Assembly (NCBI GenBank): GCA_035517775.1 | Contig: DATIYF010000026.1 | Location: 5,906 to 69,905, forward strand | Length of the DNA stretch: 64,000 nucleotides | Origin: DATIYF01 sp035517775 | GTDB lineage: Bacteria > Acidobacteriota > Terriglobia > Terriglobales > Acidobacteriaceae | Reading direction: 5' to 3' | Shown here: piece after piece, positions 1 through 9,135 of the stretch | Numbering within the stretch: position 1 is the stretch's first letter | Layout of the letters: every line of letters begins with the position of its first letter | Position numbers and translations under genes: made by a program | Notes under the pieces: model-generated | Database searches by the model: none | Told to the model about the DNA's origin: nothing | The model's input: only the letters and a program-made list of their open reading frames with translations

Positions 1-33
1 GGCCCTTTCCGATCTTTGCGGTCGAGACTCTTC

Positions 34-56
34 ACCACAGAGCACGCCCACAAAGG
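34..56 (+). repeat. Degenerate ACCACAGAG/ACAAAGG-type repeat, short copy
   Basis: This stretch resembles the ACCACGAAGG-ACACGAAGG family seen at 23632, 26501, 27953, 36142, 42115, 45642 and 45725. It lies upstream of the promoter of the first gene. No open function is visible. Confidence 0.45.
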
Positions 57-80
57 GGCAGCGCACGCCGAGCCGCCTTA

Positions 81-113
81 TATAATCTCCGCTGTTGGAG
101 AACTCCGGAGGAA
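81..113 (+). promoter_or_regulatory. -10 box and Shine-Dalgarno for the propeller/PHP hydrolase gene
   Basis: TATAAT at 81-86 is a perfect -10 box; I see no good -35. GGAGGAA at 107-113 sits 6 bases (from the GGAGG core) before TTG 118. Together they place transcription start near 93 and decide in favour of the TTG at 118 over the in-frame TTG at 16. Confidence 0.6.
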
Positions 114-117
114 CCAT

Positions 118-2667
118 TTGTCTGGCACTTCCTGGTGGGCACTGAGGCGCGGCAAGGTCCTTGTCTTTCTGCTCTTCCTAGCCGCTCCCCTCCTTGCCCA
201 GCAGCGCGAGCTGGTGCTAAAGCAGATTGACCTGCCTCATCCTTATTACTATCGCGAACTTTATCTGCCGCAGCTCACCACCGGTCCCAGCGCCGCCGCC
301 TGGCTGCCCGACTCCCGCGCACTCGTTTATTCCATGGCCGGCTCCCTGTGGCTGCAAAAGTTAGACTCTACCGCCACGCAACAACTCACCTCTGGCCCCG
401 GCTATGACTACCAACCTGACTGCTCCTCTGACGGCCGCTGGGTGGTGTATGACTCCTACAATAAAGATGCCGTCGAGCTCTGGGCGCTCGACCTCCTAAC
501 TGGCAGAACCCACGAATTGACCTCGGGCGGCGCCGTGAACGTTGAGCCGCGCTTTTCGCCCGGTGGCAAGCGCATTACCTTCGTCTCAACTTCCTATCAC
601 GGCCACTTTCACATTTTCGTGGGAGACTTCACCAGCGGCAAGCTGACCAACGTCGAGCGCCTCACCGGCGAAACCCGCAGCGACCTGCCTCGCTACTACT
701 ACAGCCGGTTTGATCACGAGATCAGCCCGGCCTGGTCACCAGACGGCAGCGAGATAATTTTCGTCTCCAATCGCGGACACATCTACGGCACCGGCGGCTT
801 CTGGCGCATGAAGGCGAGGCCTGGCGCGGAGGCCCATGAAATCCACTATGAGGAAACTTCCTGGAAGGCGCGCCCTGACTTTTCTCCCGACGGCACGCGA
901 ATCGTGTACGCGTCCTATCTCGGGCGGCAATGGCATCAGATCTGGGTGATGGCTTCGCAGGGCGGCAATGCCTTTCCGCTTTCCTACGGCGATTATGACA
1001 ACGTCAATCCCCGCTGGTCGCCCGATGGAAAACGCATCGCGTTCATCTCGAATCGCGGGGGAAATACTTCACTCTGGATTGAGAGTGTTCCCGGCGGCGC
1101 GCAAACCCAGCTTGTCGCGCACGAGCGCCACTACCGCAAGCCCATGGGCCGCCTGATCGTCACCGTGCTCGGCCCCGGTGGATATCCCACGCCCGCGCGC
1201 ATTTTCGTCACCGGAGAAGACAAGCGCGCCTACGCCCCTGACGATGCCTGGATGTATGCGGACGACAACTTTGTCCGTTCCGAGCGCCCCTTCGAGTCGC
1301 ACTACTTTCAGACCGCGGGCCGCTCCGAGATGAGCGTCCCGATTGGCCGAGTATCCGTCGAAGCCATGAAGGGTTTCGAGTACAGCTTCGAGCGGCACAC
1401 TCTTTCCGTGACGGCCGCCAAGCCGGCGTGGATCGTCATTCGCCTCAAGCCCCTGAACATTCCCAAACAGGCCGGTTTTCACTGGGTAAGCGGAGATGTG
1501 CACGTGCACATGAATTACGCCGGCACCTACCGCAACACCCCGGCTCACCTCATCACGCAGGCGCAGGCCGAAGATCTCTCCATCGTGGAAGACCTTGTGG
1601 TCAACAAAGAGCAGCGCATTCCCGATATTTCGTATTTCAGCACCAAAGCTGACCCGGCCTCAACGGCGAACAATCTTCTTTTCTATGGCCAGGAGTTTCA
1701 CACCAGCTACTGGGGCCATCTTGGCCTTCTGCACCTGACTCGAAATTTTCTCATTCCCGATTACGCCGCATATCCCGGAACGCCCGCTGCCAGCCTGGTT
1801 CCGACCAACGCCGATGTCGCGGATATGGCGCACGCACAAGGCGCGCTGGTCGGCTATGTGCATCCTTACGATACTTTCCCCGATCCCGAAAAAGACGTAT
1901 CGCTCACCCACGAACTGCCTGTGGATCTCGCCCTGGGCAAAGTGGATTACATCGAGGTGATGGGCTTCAGCGATCACAAATCTACCGCCGCCGTCTGGTA
2001 CAAGCTGTTAAATCTCGGATTTCATCTGCCCACCGCCGCCGGTACTGATGCCATGGCCGACTATGCCTCGTTGCGGGGCCCCGTGGGCCTGAACCGCGTT
2101 TACGTGAAAGTGGCGAGCGGGCCGCTTCGCATCGAGCCCTGGCTCGCCGCGCTGAAGCAGGGCAAGACTTTCGCCACCAACGGCCCATTGCTGGGGTTTA
2201 CTCTCGGCGGAAAAGAAGTGGGCGGCGAGTTGCGCCTGCCCGCGGGCGAAAAACAGGTGAAGTTCAAAGCCTGGATGCGCTCTTTCGTGCCCATAGATCA
2301 CGTGCAGATCGTTTGCAATGGCAAAGTCGCACGCGATCTGCCTACCGGTCCGGACCTGGAATCAGCCGATGCAGAAGGTACACTTCCGATTTCTACCAGC
2401 GGCTGGTGCGTTTTGCGCGCCTGGACCGAGAAGCCCGAGCATCCCGTGCTTGATGTTTATCCATACGCCACCACCAGCCCGATTTACGTAGGCGTTGCCG
2501 GCTCACCGCTGCACTCTCCGGAAGACGCCAGGTATTTCGTCGCCTGGATTGACCGCATGACCCAGGCCGCCGAGGCCAATAATGACTGGAACACCTCCGC
2601 CGAGAAAAAGCACGTTCTTGATCAGCTCGGCCGTGCCCGGGCAATTTATCTGAAGATGGAAAAATAG
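118..2667 (+). CDS. Exported TolB-like beta-propeller fused to CehA/McbA-type PHP metallohydrolase
   Basis: A predicted secreted protein of 849 residues joining two folds. A hydrophobic signal core (VLVFLLFLAAPLL, about residues 14-26) is followed by at least six PD40/WD40-like blades, recognisable by motifs such as RFSPGGKRI, AWSPDGSEI, DFSPDGTRI and RWSPDGKRI, down to about residue 340. From about residue 450 a PHP-superfamily hydrolase of the CehA/McbA type begins: GDVHVHMNY (near 460), GHLGLLHL, YVHPYDT and AGTDAMADY give the usual His/Asp metal ligands. The family hydrolyses phosphoesters or carbamates, but the substrate here is unknown; the propeller may bind a substrate or the cell surface (inference). 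The start rests on the TATAAT and GGAGG just upstream. The gene stands alone, followed by a 300-base spacer. Confidence 0.8.
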   Translation: MSGTSWWALRRGKVLVFLLFLAAPLLAQQRELVLKQIDLPHPYYYRELYLPQLTTGPSAAAWLPDSRALVYSMAGSLWLQKLDSTATQQLTSGPGYDYQPDCSSDGRWVVYDSYNKDAVELWALDLLTGRTHELTSGGAVNVEPRFSPGGKRITFVSTSYHGHFHIFVGDFTSGKLTNVERLTGETRSDLPRYYYSRFDHEISPAWSPDGSEIIFVSNRGHIYGTGGFWRMKARPGAEAHEIHYEETSWKARPDFSPDGTRIVYASYLGRQWHQIWVMASQGGNAFPLSYGDYDNVNPRWSPDGKRIAFISNRGGNTSLWIESVPGGAQTQLVAHERHYRKPMGRLIVTVLGPGGYPTPARIFVTGEDKRAYAPDDAWMYADDNFVRSERPFESHYFQTAGRSEMSVPIGRVSVEAMKGFEYSFERHTLSVTAAKPAWIVIRLKPLNIPKQAGFHWVSGDVHVHMNYAGTYRNTPAHLITQAQAEDLSIVEDLVVNKEQRIPDISYFSTKADPASTANNLLFYGQEFHTSYWGHLGLLHLTRNFLIPDYAAYPGTPAASLVPTNADVADMAHAQGALVGYVHPYDTFPDPEKDVSLTHELPVDLALGKVDYIEVMGFSDHKSTAAVWYKLLNLGFHLPTAAGTDAMADYASLRGPVGLNRVYVKVASGPLRIEPWLAALKQGKTFATNGPLLGFTLGGKEVGGELRLPAGEKQVKFKAWMRSFVPIDHVQIVCNGKVARDLPTGPDLESADAEGTLPISTSGWCVLRAWTEKPEHPVLDVYPYATTSPIYVGVAGSPLHSPEDARYFVAWIDRMTQAAEANNDWNTSAEKKHVLDQLGRARAIYLKMEK

Positions 2668-2970
2668 AAGGCGGAGTATTTCCTGATTGACTTGCCGTGA
2701 AGTGCACTCAAAGGATCGTCTTTAGTGTTTCTGCGCGATCCATAGTGCCCTCCGTAGTCGATTGGCGATCTGAACGACCGTGCAATGCTTCTTCAAACCG
2801 CGGGTTGAGAGTATTCTTTCTGGCAATGGCAAGAGAGAACTCTTCTTTTGGTCCTCGGGCTTCGCCGCCGGAAATTCACTCGCCGCAGAACTCTTTGACC
2901 ATTCACCACGCAGACTGCAAAACTGCGCCAGCTCGTCTCCGGTCAAGCTGGCGCGGAAAGGGCCACAAAA
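2668..2970. other. 303-base spacer without a gene
   Basis: No convincing coding frame, tRNA or repeat-family copy is visible. The only structure is the hairpin at 2925-2954 just before the next gene. A promoter for the flavoprotein pair probably lies here, but I cannot place a good -10/-35 pair. Confidence 0.5.
2925..2954 (+). promoter_or_regulatory. Leader hairpin before the flavoprotein pair
   Basis: GCGCCAGCT (2925-2933) and AGCTGGCGC (2946-2954) form a perfect 9-bp stem around a 12-nt loop, 16 bases before the GTG start at 2971. No T-tract follows, so it is a leader structure rather than a classical terminator. Function unknown. Confidence 0.4.
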
Positions 2971-4983
2971 GTGTCGAAGGAGGAAAGCAACTGCAGGCGT
3001 GATCGCGACCTCGGCCGCGACCTGGGAATGGACCGTCCCATCACTCGCCGTGATTTTCTCAACGGCATGGCCGTTGGCGTCGGAGGAGCATTTGCTACCG
3101 CCGCCCTTATACCCGGCTTCGCGCAGGAACTCGCGGCCGCCGGAAAGCTGCCGCAAGACGCGCCCGGCTACAACCCTGCGGCGCTCACGGGCATGCGCGG
3201 CGATCATCCCGGCTGCTTCGAGGTAGCGCACTCGCTGCGCGATGGCACCTTCTGGAAATCCGCCGGCGCCCCGGTCGAAACCCACGAGAGCTACGACCTG
3301 GCGGTGGTTGGCGGTGGCCTGAGCGGTTTAGCCGCAGCCTACTTCTACCGCAAATATAATCCCGCCGCCCGCATTCTCATCCTTGATAATCACGATGACT
3401 TCGGCGGTCACGCCAAGCGCAACGAATTCCGCCCCAATGGCCGCCTGCTTCTGGCCAACGGCGGCACCTACGCCATCGAATCGCCCTTCCCCTACAGCCA
3501 AGAAGCCCGCGGCCTAATTACCGAGCTGGGCATTGATCCGCCCGCGCTCGAAGCCAAATGCGCCAACCGGGGCGTCTATCACGGCCTGCAGTCGGCCTGC
3601 TTTTTCGACAAAGAAACCTTCGGCGTAGACCGTCTGGTTACCGGCCAGCCGCAGCATGCTTTTTTTGGCGGGCCCCCGAGCTCGGGCTCATGGCCCGAGT
3701 TTCTCGCCAAAACTCCGCTGTCTCCCGAGACCCAGCGCGACATCGCTCGCATCGAGCAAGCTGAGGTGGATTACATGCCCGGCCTCTCGGAAGCGGAAAA
3801 GCGAGACCGGCTCTCCCGCATGAGCTACAAAGATTTCCTTTTGCAAATCATTAAAGCTCATCCCAAGGTCATTCCTTTTTATCAATCGCGCACTCACGGA
3901 CTCTACGGCGTCGGTATTGATGCCGTCCCCGCGCTCGATTGCTGGGCCATTTATTTTCCCGGTTTTCAGGGCATGAAGCTCCGCCGTGTGCCCGAAGGAC
4001 GCTTGAGCTTTACCGCTCGCGGCGCCGCCACTCCCGATCAGGCGCCCTACTTCTTTCATTTTCCCGATGGCAACGCCTCCATCGCCCGCCTGCTCGTGCG
4101 CTCGCTGGTTCCCCGCTCCCTCCCCGGCCAGACCGCTGAAGATGTCGTCCTCGCCAAGGTGGATTACAGCCAACTCGATTCCGCCAAGTCTACGGTCAAA
4201 ATTCGCCTGAGCAGCACCGTGGTCGGCGTGCGCCACGTCGGCGGGCATGACTCCACAGACCCGGCCTCGGCCAAGGAAGTCGAAATCATCTACGCCGCCG
4301 GCAAAAAAGCCTACAGAGTCCGCGCCAAGACGGCCGTGCTCGCCTGCTTCAACATGGTCATCCCGTATCTCTGCCCGCAGCTGCCCGCGAAGCAGAAGGA
4401 AGCTCTGCACTACGGAGTAAAAGTTCCCCTGGTTTACACCGCCGTGGCCATTCGCAACTGGAATTCTTTCCACACGCTTGGGATCCATAGCGTAAGCTGC
4501 CCCGGCATGTACCACGTCTCCTGCGATCTCGATTACGCCGTGAACATCGGCGGCTATGTTTCACCCACCGCGCCCGAAGAGCCGATTCTGGTGCGTATGC
4601 TGCGAACGCCCTGCCAGCCGGGCCTTTCCGCGCGCGACCAGCAGAAAGCCGGCCGCTACGATCTGCTGGCTACCAGTTTCGAGACTTTCGAGCGCAACCT
4701 TCGCGACCAGCTGGCGCGAGTGCTCTCTGATGGCGGCTTCGACCCGGCGCGCGATATTGACGCCATCACCGTCAATCGCTGGGCGCACGGCTACGCCTAT
4801 GAATACAACCCGCTTTGGGACCCCGATTTTCCTCCCGGCGAGCAGCCTTGCGAGATTGCCCGCAAACGTTTCGGCCGCATCGCCATCGCCAACTCCGATG
4901 CCGCCGCGGCCGCCTACACCGACCAGGCCATAGATCAAGGCTACCGCGCCGTGCAGGAGTTGATCGAGGCCTGCCATGTCTGA
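2971..4983 (+). CDS. Tat-exported FAD/NAD(P)-binding oxidoreductase, spermidine-dehydrogenase-like (paralogue 1)
   Basis: A 670-residue flavoprotein. RPITRRDFLNG (about residues 22-32) followed by a hydrophobic stretch is a twin-arginine leader, so the folded, cofactor-loaded enzyme should act outside the cytoplasm. The Rossmann FAD motif is VVGGGLSGLAAAYFYRK (about 112-128), with the second acidic strand ILILDNHDDFGGH after it. Overall size and the LGMDRPITRRDF-type N-terminus resemble spermidine dehydrogenase (SpdH) proteins, which oxidise polyamines; the substrate here is not established. The GTG start is supported by the matching N-terminus of the downstream paralogue; ATG 3028 is the alternative. 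It overlaps the next gene by 8 bases (ATGTCTGA), implying translational coupling. A heteromer or substrate-divergent pair is possible. Confidence 0.75.
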   Translation: MSKEESNCRRDRDLGRDLGMDRPITRRDFLNGMAVGVGGAFATAALIPGFAQELAAAGKLPQDAPGYNPAALTGMRGDHPGCFEVAHSLRDGTFWKSAGAPVETHESYDLAVVGGGLSGLAAAYFYRKYNPAARILILDNHDDFGGHAKRNEFRPNGRLLLANGGTYAIESPFPYSQEARGLITELGIDPPALEAKCANRGVYHGLQSACFFDKETFGVDRLVTGQPQHAFFGGPPSSGSWPEFLAKTPLSPETQRDIARIEQAEVDYMPGLSEAEKRDRLSRMSYKDFLLQIIKAHPKVIPFYQSRTHGLYGVGIDAVPALDCWAIYFPGFQGMKLRRVPEGRLSFTARGAATPDQAPYFFHFPDGNASIARLLVRSLVPRSLPGQTAEDVVLAKVDYSQLDSAKSTVKIRLSSTVVGVRHVGGHDSTDPASAKEVEIIYAAGKKAYRVRAKTAVLACFNMVIPYLCPQLPAKQKEALHYGVKVPLVYTAVAIRNWNSFHTLGIHSVSCPGMYHVSCDLDYAVNIGGYVSPTAPEEPILVRMLRTPCQPGLSARDQQKAGRYDLLATSFETFERNLRDQLARVLSDGGFDPARDIDAITVNRWAHGYAYEYNPLWDPDFPPGEQPCEIARKRFGRIAIANSDAAAAAYTDQAIDQGYRAVQELIEACHV

Positions 4984-6931
4984 TTCGCGCGGGCGCGAGC
5001 TGGGCATGCATCGGCCCATCACCCGCCGCGATTTCATGGATGGCGTTGCCATGGCGATTGGCGGCGCCATGCTGCCATCGACGCAGCTCGAAGCCCTGGC
5101 TGGCTTCCCCGAAGCGCAAAACAAGTCCGGGTACGATCCCCCGATCCTGACCGGCCTCCGCGGCAGCCAGCCCGGCTCCTTCGAAGCCGCTCACAGTCTG
5201 CGCGATGGCGCATTCTGGCAAAGCGCCGGCAAGCCGATTGACACCAAAGAAACCTACGACCTGATCATCGTTGGCGCGGGCATCAGCGGGCTTTCCGCCG
5301 CGCACTTCTTCCATGAGCGCGCCGGCAACTCGGCGCGAATTCTGATTCTCGACAATCACGACGACTTCGGCGGCCACGCCCGCCGCGATGAATTCCACCT
5401 CGGCGGACGGCTTCAGCTGCTCAACGGCGGGACTATGCTCATAGACAGTCCCACTCCCTACAGCCGCGAAGCCGACGGCCTTCTCAAAAAACTGGGGATT
5501 GATCCACCCAAGCTGCAGGCGCAGTGTGCCGATCCCGGCTTCTACGACCGGCTTGGCCTCCAACCCGGCATATTCTTCGACAAAGAAACGTTCGGCGCCG
5601 ATCGCCTGGTGGTCGGCATGCCTGGCCCGCGTGGCGAGGACGACCACGCCAAAACCAAACCCTCGCCCTCCTGGGCCGAATTCCTCGCTAAAACCCCGCT
5701 CTCGCCCGAAGCGCAACGCGACATCGTTCGCCTCGAAGAAGGTCACCAGGATTACCTGCCCGGCCTCACCTCAGCGGAAAAGAAAGATCGCCTCTGGCGC
5801 ATCAGCTACAAGGATTTTCTGCTGAAAATGGCGAAGGTGAATCCCGGCGTCGTTCCCTTCTACCAGCGCCGCACTCACTACGAGTGGGGCGTGGGTATTG
5901 ATGCCGAATCCGCCCTGGACTGCTGGACCCACGGCCTGCCCGGCTTCCAGGGCATGAATCTGGACCGCACCCCCACCCGCCACATGAGCTACTCGGCGGC
6001 CGGCTATCTGCAAGGCGGCTCTTACGAATTTCACTTTCCTGATGGCAACGCTTCCATTGCCCGCCTGCTCGTGCGCGAGCTCATTCCCCAAGCTATGCCC
6101 GACGGCACCGCCGAAGACGTCGTCACCGCGCAGGCCGATTACTCGCAGCTCGACCGCTCCGGCCCCGTCCGCATTCGACTAAGCAGCACCGTCGTCGGCG
6201 TGCGCAATCTTCCCGATGCTTCCTCCGCGCGCGAGGTGGAAGTCACATACACCAGCGGCAAGCAGCTTTTCAGCGTGCGCGCCAAGGCCTGTGTGCTCGC
6301 CTGCTGGAACATGATGATTCCCTTCCTCTGCCCCGACATGCCGGAAAAGCAGAAGCAGGCGCTGCATTATCTGGTGAAGGTCCCGCTGGTTTATACCAGC
6401 GTTGGCATCCGCAACTGGAGCTCGTTCCAGAAGCTTGGCGTCTCGAACATCGCGGCGCCCGGCGCGTATTGGCTGGGCGTGAACCTGAACTGGGCGGTCA
6501 ACATCGGCAAATATAAGAGTCCCGCGTCACCCCAAGAAGCCATCTTGCTTTTTCTTTCCCGCACTCCCTGCCAGCCCGGCCTGCCGCCGCGCGAGCAGCA
6601 GAAAGCCGGCCGCTACGAATTGCTCGCCACCAGCTTCGCCGATTTCGAGCGCACTCTTCGCGATCAGCTTCTGCGCACCCTGGGCGCAGGCGGCTTCGAC
6701 CCCGCGCGTGACATCGAAGCCATCACCGTCAACCGCTGGCCACACGGCTACGGCTACGAATACAACCCTCTCTTCGATCCTGACTGGCCCGAAGCCGAAC
6801 GTCCCAACGTCATCGGACGGCAGCCCTTCGGGCGCATCACCATCGCCAATACCGACTCCGGCGCGACCGCTTACACCGATGTCGCCATCAATCAGGCCTA
6901 CCGGGCGGTGCAGGAGCTTACGGGCCGTTGA
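4976..6931 (+). CDS. Tat-exported FAD/NAD(P)-binding oxidoreductase, spermidine-dehydrogenase-like (paralogue 2)
   Basis: A 651-residue paralogue of the preceding protein, alignable end to end: the Tat motif RPITRRDFMDG, the FAD motif IIVGAGISGLSAAHFF, ILILDNHDDFGGHARR, LSPEAQRDIVRLEEGHQDYLPGL and the C-terminal block NRWPHGYGYEYNPL all have counterparts. Its ATG lies inside the end of the upstream gene, so both are probably made from one mRNA in fixed ratio. The pair looks like an old tandem duplication: identity is obvious but dispersed, with divergent middle segments. The physiological electron acceptor and substrate are unknown; no cytochrome or quinone partner is adjacent. It converges on purE, separated by 49 bases with no clear terminator. 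Confidence 0.75.
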   Translation: MSDSRGRELGMHRPITRRDFMDGVAMAIGGAMLPSTQLEALAGFPEAQNKSGYDPPILTGLRGSQPGSFEAAHSLRDGAFWQSAGKPIDTKETYDLIIVGAGISGLSAAHFFHERAGNSARILILDNHDDFGGHARRDEFHLGGRLQLLNGGTMLIDSPTPYSREADGLLKKLGIDPPKLQAQCADPGFYDRLGLQPGIFFDKETFGADRLVVGMPGPRGEDDHAKTKPSPSWAEFLAKTPLSPEAQRDIVRLEEGHQDYLPGLTSAEKKDRLWRISYKDFLLKMAKVNPGVVPFYQRRTHYEWGVGIDAESALDCWTHGLPGFQGMNLDRTPTRHMSYSAAGYLQGGSYEFHFPDGNASIARLLVRELIPQAMPDGTAEDVVTAQADYSQLDRSGPVRIRLSSTVVGVRNLPDASSAREVEVTYTSGKQLFSVRAKACVLACWNMMIPFLCPDMPEKQKQALHYLVKVPLVYTSVGIRNWSSFQKLGVSNIAAPGAYWLGVNLNWAVNIGKYKSPASPQEAILLFLSRTPCQPGLPPREQQKAGRYELLATSFADFERTLRDQLLRTLGAGGFDPARDIEAITVNRWPHGYGYEYNPLFDPDWPEAERPNVIGRQPFGRITIANTDSGATAYTDVAINQAYRAVQELTGR

Positions 6932-6980
6932 TACTTGACCATGTGGAGTCAACCCCTGGTTGCCTCAGCGCAGCTCGGAA

Positions 6981-7484
6981 TCACGCTTCTTTGGCCTTCA
7001 ACTTCTTTGACTTCTCTTCCACGCCCTGGGCCAGTTTTTTTTTGTGGGCGGTCAGCTTCTGGGCAAGCGAGGCGTCTGATCCCGCAATAATCTGCGCCGC
7101 CAGAATTCCTGCGTTCGTAGCTCCCGGCTTGCCGATCGCAACCGTCGCTACCGGAATGCCTGCCGGCATCTGCACCGTCGCCAGCAACGAATCCATTCCT
7201 TGCAGCGAAGTGGAGGGAATCGGCACCCCGATCACCGGTAGCGTGGTGTGCGCCGCGATCACGCCGGCCAAGTGCGCCGCCCCGCCCGCGCCCGCTATGA
7301 TCACGCGAACGCCGCGTTCCGCTGCCTTGCGCGCATAGTCTGCCGTGCGATCGGGAGAACGATGCGCTGAGGTCACGTCTATTTCGTAGGCAATGCCAAA
7401 ACCCTCCAGCGCTTTGCCCGCTTCCCGCATGATCTCCAGGTCGGAGTCACTGCCCATCACAATTGAAACCACCGGCTTGCTCAT
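6981..7484 (-). CDS. purE: N5-carboxyaminoimidazole ribonucleotide mutase PurE
   Basis: Converts N5-CAIR to CAIR in de novo purine synthesis (cytoplasm). The 167-residue sequence opens with VSIVMGSDSDLEIM, the phosphate-binding motif of class I PurE, followed by SAHRSPDRTADYA with the catalytic-site His, and GAGGAAHLAGVIAAHTTLPV. The C-terminus carries a Lys-rich tail (HKKKLAQGVEEKSKKLKAKE). AAGGAG lies upstream of the ATG. It is the last gene of purD - small membrane ORF - purE, with a 44-base gap. No purK is present in the window, so the partner that makes N5-CAIR must be elsewhere. Confidence 0.95.
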   Translation of the reverse strand: MSKPVVSIVMGSDSDLEIMREAGKALEGFGIAYEIDVTSAHRSPDRTADYARKAAERGVRVIIAGAGGAAHLAGVIAAHTTLPVIGVPIPSTSLQGMDSLLATVQMPAGIPVATVAIGKPGATNAGILAAQIIAGSDASLAQKLTAHKKKLAQGVEEKSKKLKAKEA

Positions 7485-7528
7485 GAGTTCCGTTTGTCTC
7501 CTTTAGACCGATACTGCAACTCGCGATC

Positions 7529-7723
7529 CTAACCGCGCCGCCTGAGCCTGACCAACATCAGGAAGTTCGCCAGGGCGACGCCCAGCCCCATACCTGCTGC
7601 AAGCAGCGCCACTATCTGCACCGCCCGAACGTGCTCTGCGCCCGGCGTTCGCAAGAAAGCTCCAAAGCCCAGCACGACCGCCAGCAACCCGCCTACCATG
7701 CTCCTGCGAAGCCTCTCTTCCAT
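7529..7723 (-). CDS. Small two-helix membrane protein between purD and purE
   Basis: A 64-residue protein with a basic N-terminus (MEERLRRSMVGG) and two hydrophobic segments (about residues 10-25 and 33-55) ending in LRRRG. I do not recognise a family. ATG 7723 is chosen because GGAGG precedes it by 4 bases; an upstream TTG at 7741 has no such site. Its position, 35 bases after purD and 44 before purE on the same strand, makes it part of the same transcript. A role in purine synthesis is not implied by the sequence. Confidence 0.55.
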   Translation of the reverse strand: MEERLRRSMVGGLLAVVLGFGAFLRTPGAEHVRAVQIVALLAAGMGLGVALANFLMLVRLRRRG

Positions 7724-7758
7724 AGGCCCTCCGAGCAGCAAATGATCGAAGCCGAATG

Positions 7759-9033
7759 CTAACCCTTCTTCAGAGCCCGCGCGGCAATATCTTTGCGGTA
7801 ATGCGCCCCTTCGAACCCGATTCTTCCCACCGCCTCGTACGCCAATCCAACTGCCGACTGCAGGTCGGCGCCCCGGGCCGTCACTCCCAGCACACGTCCT
7901 CCTGCGGTGTAATAGCCGCCATCGCGGCTGGTAGTGCCGGCGTGAAATACCTTCACGCCCGCCAGGCTGCCCGCCTCTTCGAGTCCAATGATTCTCTTTC
8001 CCGCCTCATAAGTTCCCGGATATCCTCCCGAGGCCATCACCACGCACACCGCCGCGTCCTGCGACCACTTGAAATCTCCCTCACTCACTCGGCCTTCGAT
8101 CGAGGCCTCGAGCGCCTCGGCCAGGTCGCTCTCCAGCCGCATCAGTATCGCCTGCGTTTCCGGATCGCCGAAGCGGCAGTTGAACTCCAGCACCATGGGT
8201 CCGCGCGCCGTCATCATCAGGCCGCAATAGAGCACGCCCCTGTATTCGGCGCCTTCTTCCTTCATGCCCGCGACCACCGGACGCGCCACGTGGGCAAGCA
8301 GCCAGTCGCGCATCTGAGTATCCAGAATTTCAGGTGTGGAATAGGCGCCCATGCCGCCGGTGTTCGGCCCGGTATCACCGTCGCCCACGCGCTTGTGGTC
8401 CTGCGCGGCCACCAGCGGCGCCAGGCGCTCGCCATCCGTCAGCACCAGAAACGAGAGCTCCTCGCCTTGCAGGCATTCCTCCAGCACTACCCGCGATCCC
8501 GCCTCGCCCACCATTTTTCCGCTGAGCATCTCGCCCGCCACCGACGCCGCTTCTTCCTTGGTCTTGCAGATCACCACGCCTTTGCCGGCGGCCAATCCGT
8601 CCGCCTTCACCACCAGCGGCGCATGAAAGTGGGCCAGCGCTTCGCGCACTTCTTCGGAGGAATTGCAGATCGCATAATGCGCGGTGGGAATGTGGTGGCG
8701 CTGCATGAACTCCTTGGCGAAGCTTTTGCTCGATTCCAGTTGGGCGGCTGCTTTCGTCGGCCCGAAAATGCGCAATCCGCGCCGCGTAAACTCATCTACC
8801 ACGCCCAACTGCAGCGGCAACTCCGGCCCCACCACCGTCAACTCAGGCTGCAGGCGGTGCGCCAGCGCCAGCAGCGAGTCCACGCTCTTCACGTCTCCCG
8901 CCAGGCACTCCGCCTCATCGGCAATGCCCCCGTTTCCAGGCGCGCAATACACCTTCTCCACCCGCGGCGACTGGCGCAACTTCCATACCAGCGCATGCTC
9001 CCTGCCGCCTCCGCCTATGACCAGGACTTTCAT
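7759..9033 (-). CDS. purD: Phosphoribosylamine-glycine ligase PurD
   Basis: ATP-dependent ligation of glycine to phosphoribosylamine, the second step of purine synthesis. The 424 residues match the usual bacterial length. Signature stretches are MKVLVIGGGGREHALVW at the N-terminus, the ATP-grasp core VVKADGLAAGKGVVI (about 134-148), and GVLYCGLMMT with EFNCRFGDPETQ near 280-300, which binds metal and ATP. It heads the purD-ORF-purE group. The upstream spacer to mntR (9034-9135) contains no obvious second gene; the two diverge. Confidence 0.95.
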   Translation of the reverse strand: MKVLVIGGGGREHALVWKLRQSPRVEKVYCAPGNGGIADEAECLAGDVKSVDSLLALAHRLQPELTVVGPELPLQLGVVDEFTRRGLRIFGPTKAAAQLESSKSFAKEFMQRHHIPTAHYAICNSSEEVREALAHFHAPLVVKADGLAAGKGVVICKTKEEAASVAGEMLSGKMVGEAGSRVVLEECLQGEELSFLVLTDGERLAPLVAAQDHKRVGDGDTGPNTGGMGAYSTPEILDTQMRDWLLAHVARPVVAGMKEEGAEYRGVLYCGLMMTARGPMVLEFNCRFGDPETQAILMRLESDLAEALEASIEGRVSEGDFKWSQDAAVCVVMASGGYPGTYEAGKRIIGLEEAGSLAGVKVFHAGTTSRDGGYYTAGGRVLGVTARGADLQSAVGLAYEAVGRIGFEGAHYRKDIAARALKKG

Positions 9034-9135
9034 AGCTTGGGAACCATAAGGTTAGGGGCGGAAAGGAACCGATGTCAAACCCATGGATCCATCGCAACGG
9101 CGAGCCTCCATCGGCCGCCCCTCGCGCCATTTTCT

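Noticed and set aside
2697..3002. 101-residue frame in the first long spacer
   Set aside because: No ribosome-binding site, no domain, and it runs into the flavoprotein gene in another frame.
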